A DNA stretch of 36,848 nt from Candidatus Cloacimonadota bacterium (GTDB lineage: Bacteria > Cloacimonadota > Cloacimonadia > Cloacimonadales > TCS61). Under the pieces are notes generated by a model. That model was given only the letters and a program-made list of their open reading frames with translations. It did no database searches and had not been told where the DNA came from. The stretch is from the NCBI GenBank assembly GCA_021734245.1, contig JAIPJH010000018.1, forward strand, positions 1 to 36,848, read 5' to 3'. This document shows positions 33,780-36,848 of the stretch, in pieces (within the stretch, counting starts at the first letter, position 1; each line of letters starts with the position of its first letter). A program made the position numbers and the translations under genes.

Positions 33780-34094
33780 GGATAAGGTATGACATAATTG
33801 ATTATGCCTTATCCTTCGACAAGCTCAGGATGACAAGTTTGTGGACTGGGTTTAACAATACTTGATGCTTTAGGTTCTTAAGTCAATTATTGTGTTACTT
33901 CAGTGACCTCGAGCCCGAAATGAATAGCCCCGTGCTTCAGCGCGGGGATTCAAGAATGATCAAAAGAAAAGGGCTTTGCCCTATTCTGAAGGATCTTACA
34001 GAGGTTGTTCTTACAGCTTCGTGCCACTTCGCCGGTACAGGTATGAAGAATCTCTTTTCCACAACGAGAAGAAAAAAAATCCACAAGATCCTTC
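33780..34094. repeat. Cluster of hairpin elements in a gene-free stretch
   Basis: The stretch 33570-34134 has no supported gene. It holds GGATAAGG/CCTTATCC (33780/33807) followed by TTCGACAAGCTCAGGATGAC, a common interspersed repeat from memory. Next come a stem CCCCGTGC-TTCA-GCGCGGGG (about 33929-33948) and AGGGC-TTT-GCCCT (33970-33982). A segment framed by GAAGGATCTT (33988-33997) and AAGATCCTTC (34085-34094) ends the cluster. Confidence 0.6.
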
Positions 34095-34134
34095 CACTGA
34101 AAAGCTAAAAGAGTCGTCAGGATGAAGCTAAAAA

Positions 34135-35343
34135 CTAGATTTTTCCCAATAATATCCTGATGAATTCATCTTCCTTTATTGTTCCAAATCCACCATTTTT
34201 ACAAGATTCTTCGTTGTATTCAGTCACATCATCAGGTTTTATTTCTGGATTGTAAATTACGAACGGAATCGCATCATGAGTGTGGGTGCGAACTTCACAA
34301 GGTGTAGCATGATCGGGTAGAAGTGCAAGTGATACTGGTTCGTTCATTTTTTCTGTTTCTTCCAAAACGTATTTCACAACTCGTTTATCCAGAAATTCCA
34401 GAGCCAGAATTTTTAGATCCACATCACCAGCGTGACCTGCTTCATCAGTAGCTTCCACGTGCAGATAAACCAGATCGTGATCTTTCAGTGCTCTCACAGC
34501 AGCTTCGGCTTTTCCTTCATAATTTGTATCTGTAAGCCCGGTAGCACCTTCCACTTCGATCACATCCATTCCAGCAAAAACTCCCAGACCTTTTATAATA
34601 TCCACGGCAGAAATTACAGCTCCCGAAACATTGTATTTATCTTTTAGAGTTTTCATTTCGGGTTTGTAGCCGGAAGACCAGAACCAAACTGAATTCGCCG
34701 GATCTTTGCCTTCCGTAATTCTTTGTTTATTTATGGGATGATCTTTTAGAATTTCCTGTGATCTTAAAATTAGATCGTTAAGCAGTTTTGCTGTTTTTTC
34801 ACCTTCGTTGCTAATAGCTTCGATCATTACATCTTTGAAGGCAGTTCCCGGAACATCATGCGGTGGAGTGAACTTCAGATCATTGTTTCCACCTTTAACT
34901 ACAAGCAGATGCCTGAAACTGATTCCGGGATAAAACCTGATCTTATCAGTGGCCAGCTTTTCATTTAAGAAATCGATAAGAACGTGAGATTCCTCTGTGG
35001 AAATATGTCCTGCAGAATGATTTTTGATCTTGCCATCTTCAATGCACAGCAAGTTGCAGCGCATCGCCAGATCGCCTTCTTCGATGTTAACTCCCATACT
35101 GGCACCTTCCAGTACACCGCGTCCTTCATAAACTTTGTGCACATTATAACCCAGAACTGCCAGATTTGCAACTTCGCTGCCGGGCGGCATATCAAGCGGA
35201 ACAGTTTGAAACATTCCGGTCTTTCCTATTCTTGCCAATTTATCCATGTTTTCTACTTGCGCTGCCATCAGCGGAGTTTTTCCATTCAGTTTTGCGATGG
35301 GATGATCTGCCATTCCGTCACCCAAAATAATGATATATTTCAT
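34135..35343 (-). CDS. apgM: 2,3-bisphosphoglycerate-independent phosphoglycerate mutase, archaeal (ApgM) type
   Basis: ApgM interconverts 3- and 2-phosphoglycerate. The 402-aa protein belongs to the alkaline phosphatase superfamily. Visible are the metal-binding start IIILGDGMADHP (Asp9), the phospho-accepting serine MPPGSEVANLAVLGYN (Ser56), KVYEGRGVLEGASMG, EATDEAGHAGDVDLKI and the metal site LPDHATPCEVRTHTHDAIPF. The start follows SD GAGGTGA. In bacteria this archaeal type is common in anaerobes, where it may replace GpmI. It is monocistronic. Confidence 0.95.
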   Translation of the reverse strand: MKYIIILGDGMADHPIAKLNGKTPLMAAQVENMDKLARIGKTGMFQTVPLDMPPGSEVANLAVLGYNVHKVYEGRGVLEGASMGVNIEEGDLAMRCNLLCIEDGKIKNHSAGHISTEESHVLIDFLNEKLATDKIRFYPGISFRHLLVVKGGNNDLKFTPPHDVPGTAFKDVMIEAISNEGEKTAKLLNDLILRSQEILKDHPINKQRITEGKDPANSVWFWSSGYKPEMKTLKDKYNVSGAVISAVDIIKGLGVFAGMDVIEVEGATGLTDTNYEGKAEAAVRALKDHDLVYLHVEATDEAGHAGDVDLKILALEFLDKRVVKYVLEETEKMNEPVSLALLPDHATPCEVRTHTHDAIPFVIYNPEIKPDDVTEYNEESCKNGGFGTIKEDEFIRILLGKI

Positions 35344-35478
35344 ATTTCACCTCATTTGTTTTTTTATCGTGAACAATTTCCAACAATTTGATGTGAGATG
35401 CAATAAAAAAATATTATATCATTGATCTTGGTCAATTTTTCAGTTAAATCTAATTATGGATTATAAAATTTATACTTC

Positions 35479-35919
35479 TTAAGCTTCCTTCAATAATTCT
35501 ACTACCAATCGATAAGCCAATCCAACCGCTGGAAAGCAAACGTTTTGGGCAGTATTATTTTTCATAGATTGCTCCAAGCCTTCTTGTGTACTTAGATCCA
35601 AACCAGTTAACTCCCGACAAGAAATAGTATTCTTCTCAGCTTCAAAACGACGACGAAACTCTTGAATTACTCCTAAAGTTTGAAATGCTTCTTCCATTGT
35701 AGAACCACGTTCTTTTTTGTAGCTAATAGCCATAACTCCACCAGCTACAGCACCACAAACATCACCTGTGTTGCCTATTCCACCTGCAAAGCCAAAAGCA
35801 ATTTTTGGGATGATTTCATTATCGATCTTCAAATCAAATTCCTGGCAAACTGCCAGAAGTACCGCTTCTGTTCAAACGTAACCTTGTTTCATTAATTGTT
35901 CAGCTTTTGTTATCTGCAT
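35479..35919 (-). CDS. C_GCAxxG_C_C family redox protein with in-frame UGA; probable selenoprotein
   Basis: The ATG at 35919 lies 8 nt after SD AAGGAG. The frame runs 147 codons to TAA, interrupted only by UGA at codon 16 (35874-35872). The family motif begins (G)YNCAEAV; here it reads GYV-UGA-TEAVLLAV, so UGA replaces exactly the first conserved Cys. The other motif Cys are intact: Cys55 (GDVCGAVAGG), Cys101 (ISCREL) and Cys128 (NVCFPAVG). With Sec the protein is 146 aa. A conventional caller would begin at an internal TTG and lose the N-terminus. The family is thought to be redox-active and function is unknown. A membrane protein gene lies 18 bp upstream in the same operon. Pseudogenisation is possible but would not be expected to hit this codon precisely. 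Confidence 0.75.
35842..35870 (-). promoter_or_regulatory. Candidate bacterial SECIS hairpins after the UGA
   Basis: Two overlapping perfect 6-bp stems follow the UGA. CAGAAG-CGGUA-CUUCUG (35870-35854) has a GGU loop but begins very close to the UGA. CUGGCA-GUU-UGCCAG (35856-35842) has its loop 21 nt after the UGA, close to the E. coli fdhF spacing. They are mutually exclusive. Confidence 0.5.
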
Positions 35920-35937
35920 AGTTACTGCTCCTTGATA

Positions 35938-36489
35938 TTATTCTTTTATCTTAGTTTTTTTCATACTATCTTTACGAAAAATTCCTGCTACTTTAATGAA
36001 TATGTACCGAACAACGAAAGAAATAACTGCTACAAACAAGGCAAAGATCAAAGGAAGAACTCCACCAATAATAGGAGTCATCCCTACTACAAAACCAATA
36101 ACATATTCTATTTTGTATACTGGAAACAACAATCCAGAAATCAATAGTCCTATAAATACAATATTTGTTAGATTCTCGGCTCCAAATATAAATGATGCAG
36201 CTAAAATCGCACCATAGATTAAGGAACACAGAAAGGCAAAAAGTAAGTTAAGTGGTATTCCAGCCCAACGTGTTGTATTTGGATAAGAGCGAATTCTGTA
36301 GCCAAAAACCATACCAAGGATAGGCAAGGTAATCAGTTCAAACCAATTGGATATTGCTGGAAGTTCAGGATTATTGATGAGATGGTGGCTTCTAACACCT
36401 CCAGTAAAGTGCTCTAAGGCTAAATGCGCTGCAGCGAATGCGAATGCCATAATTGGAATTAGGATAGGGAAACTATATGATTTTTTCAT
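35938..36489 (-). CDS. Uncharacterised polytopic membrane protein
   Basis: The 183-aa protein starts after SD AAGGAG (spacing about 10). It has about five membrane helices (about 8-26, 50-65, 80-102, 108-125 and 130-165). The first periplasmic or cytosolic loop holds a conserved-looking block HFTGGVRSHHLINNPELPAISNW with paired His residues (shown here in two parts: HFTGGVRSHH and LINNPELPAISNW). From memory, unnamed membrane proteins with an SHH...PAISNW block occur widely. The gene precedes the putative selenoprotein by 18 bp, so they are likely partners, perhaps an electron-transfer or transport pair. That role is inferred only. Confidence 0.75.
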   Translation of the reverse strand: MKKSYSFPILIPIMAFAFAAAHLALEHFTGGVRSHHLINNPELPAISNWFELITLPILGMVFGYRIRSYPNTTRWAGIPLNLLFAFLCSLIYGAILAASFIFGAENLTNIVFIGLLISGLLFPVYKIEYVIGFVVGMTPIIGGVLPLIFALFVAVISFVVRYIFIKVAGIFRKDSMKKTKIKE

Positions 36490-36710
36490 TTTTCAATATC
36501 TCCTTTACTTTTTATATTTTTCAGGCAATTGTTATGCCAAATACGATTGAAAGGATTTAAATGACTGAAAACATAAAAGTTAGATAGTATTGGTAAAAAA
36601 TACATGGCAGCAGGAATATGCTATATTTGATAATTTATTATCGGGTTGAGTTATTAAAATGATAAAGTTAGTCAAACTCAATTTAAATCCATCAAAAATT
36701 CATTTTAAAA

Positions 36711-36848
36711 ATAAAGAAAATTCTTAAATTTGACTATCACCGTGGCAGAGCCAAGGTGTATTTCGCTAAATTTATTTCAGCAAGCTGAAAATCGAATTTT
36801 CATTATTTACCCCTCTGCCTTCGGCATCTCCCCTCAAACAGGGGAGAA
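36711..36848. repeat. Dispersed structured repeat, copy 3 (cut by window end)
   Basis: Related to copies at 23808 and 29381. The first hairpin is CACC/GGTG with inner TGGC/GCCA (36738-36758); the hairpin that is CCGGCA/TGCCGG elsewhere is TGCC-TTC-GGCA here. The right part lies outside the window. The rest of 36490-36710 holds only a 7-bp inverted repeat (TTGAGTT 36646, AACTCAA 36675) and no gene. Confidence 0.8.

Noticed and set aside
33890-34108. 72-aa plus-strand reading frame
   Set aside because: It runs across several hairpins and the 107-bp inverted-repeat element; it has no SD and low complexity.

Overview
The window looks like part of a low-GC chromosome from an anaerobic Gram-negative bacterium. 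The best match I can offer from memory is the Candidatus Cloacimonadota or a neighbouring lineage; this is inference. Support comes from a C-terminal sorting domain of the YPNPFNP type on a PKD protein, kdsD (Kdo/LPS synthesis), several lipoproteins with clear lipoboxes, an archaeal-type phosphoglycerate mutase (apgM), and a four-subunit 2-oxoacid:ferredoxin oxidoreductase. Most genes have a good Shine-Dalgarno (SD) sequence.

Layout. 1-2841: the 5' part of a TetR/FadR-like regulator with two operator-like palindromes, a SnoaL-like lipoprotein and a secreted triple-PKD protein. 2905-6719: a DUF2851 protein, then the panD-panC-FAD oxidoreductase operon. 6854-10663: dnaN, recF, a UMF1-type MFS transporter overlapping recF, and HU. 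10923-19209 (minus strand): one long gene run, aroA, ddl, an uncharacterised secreted protein, a FecR-domain protein, a large envelope protein and a CHASE2-adenylate cyclase. 19327-23734 (plus strand): an ABC exporter of the MacB type, a YihY-family membrane protein, tRNA-Ser(GGA) and an NlpC/P60 lipoprotein. 24031-28935 (minus strand): thrS, kdsD, a small UGA-containing gene, and an ABC solute-binding lipoprotein. 29787-33569: a flavin reductase, a small lipoprotein and the ferredoxin oxidoreductase operon. 34135-36489: apgM, then a membrane protein and a second UGA-containing gene.

The most interesting result is a pair of likely selenoprotein genes that ordinary gene calling would break. 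At 35479-35919 a C_GCAxxG_C_C family protein has one in-frame UGA exactly where the family's first conserved Cys belongs. A small hairpin lies about 21 nt downstream, where a bacterial SECIS loop would be. At 24031-24300, directly after the kdsD stop codon, an 89-codon reading frame contains two consecutive in-frame UGA codons (UGA-UGA) and otherwise reads as one coherent small protein. Two independent cases in 37 kb suggest that this organism decodes UGA as selenocysteine. No selA/B/C/D gene is visible here.

The intergenic DNA is rich in structured repeats. One family of about 180 bp occurs three times (about 23808, 29381 and 36711; the last is cut by the window end). Its hairpins keep pairing while their bases change. 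Other hairpin clusters lie at 25268-25424, 27475-27629, 30267-30378 and 33780-34094.
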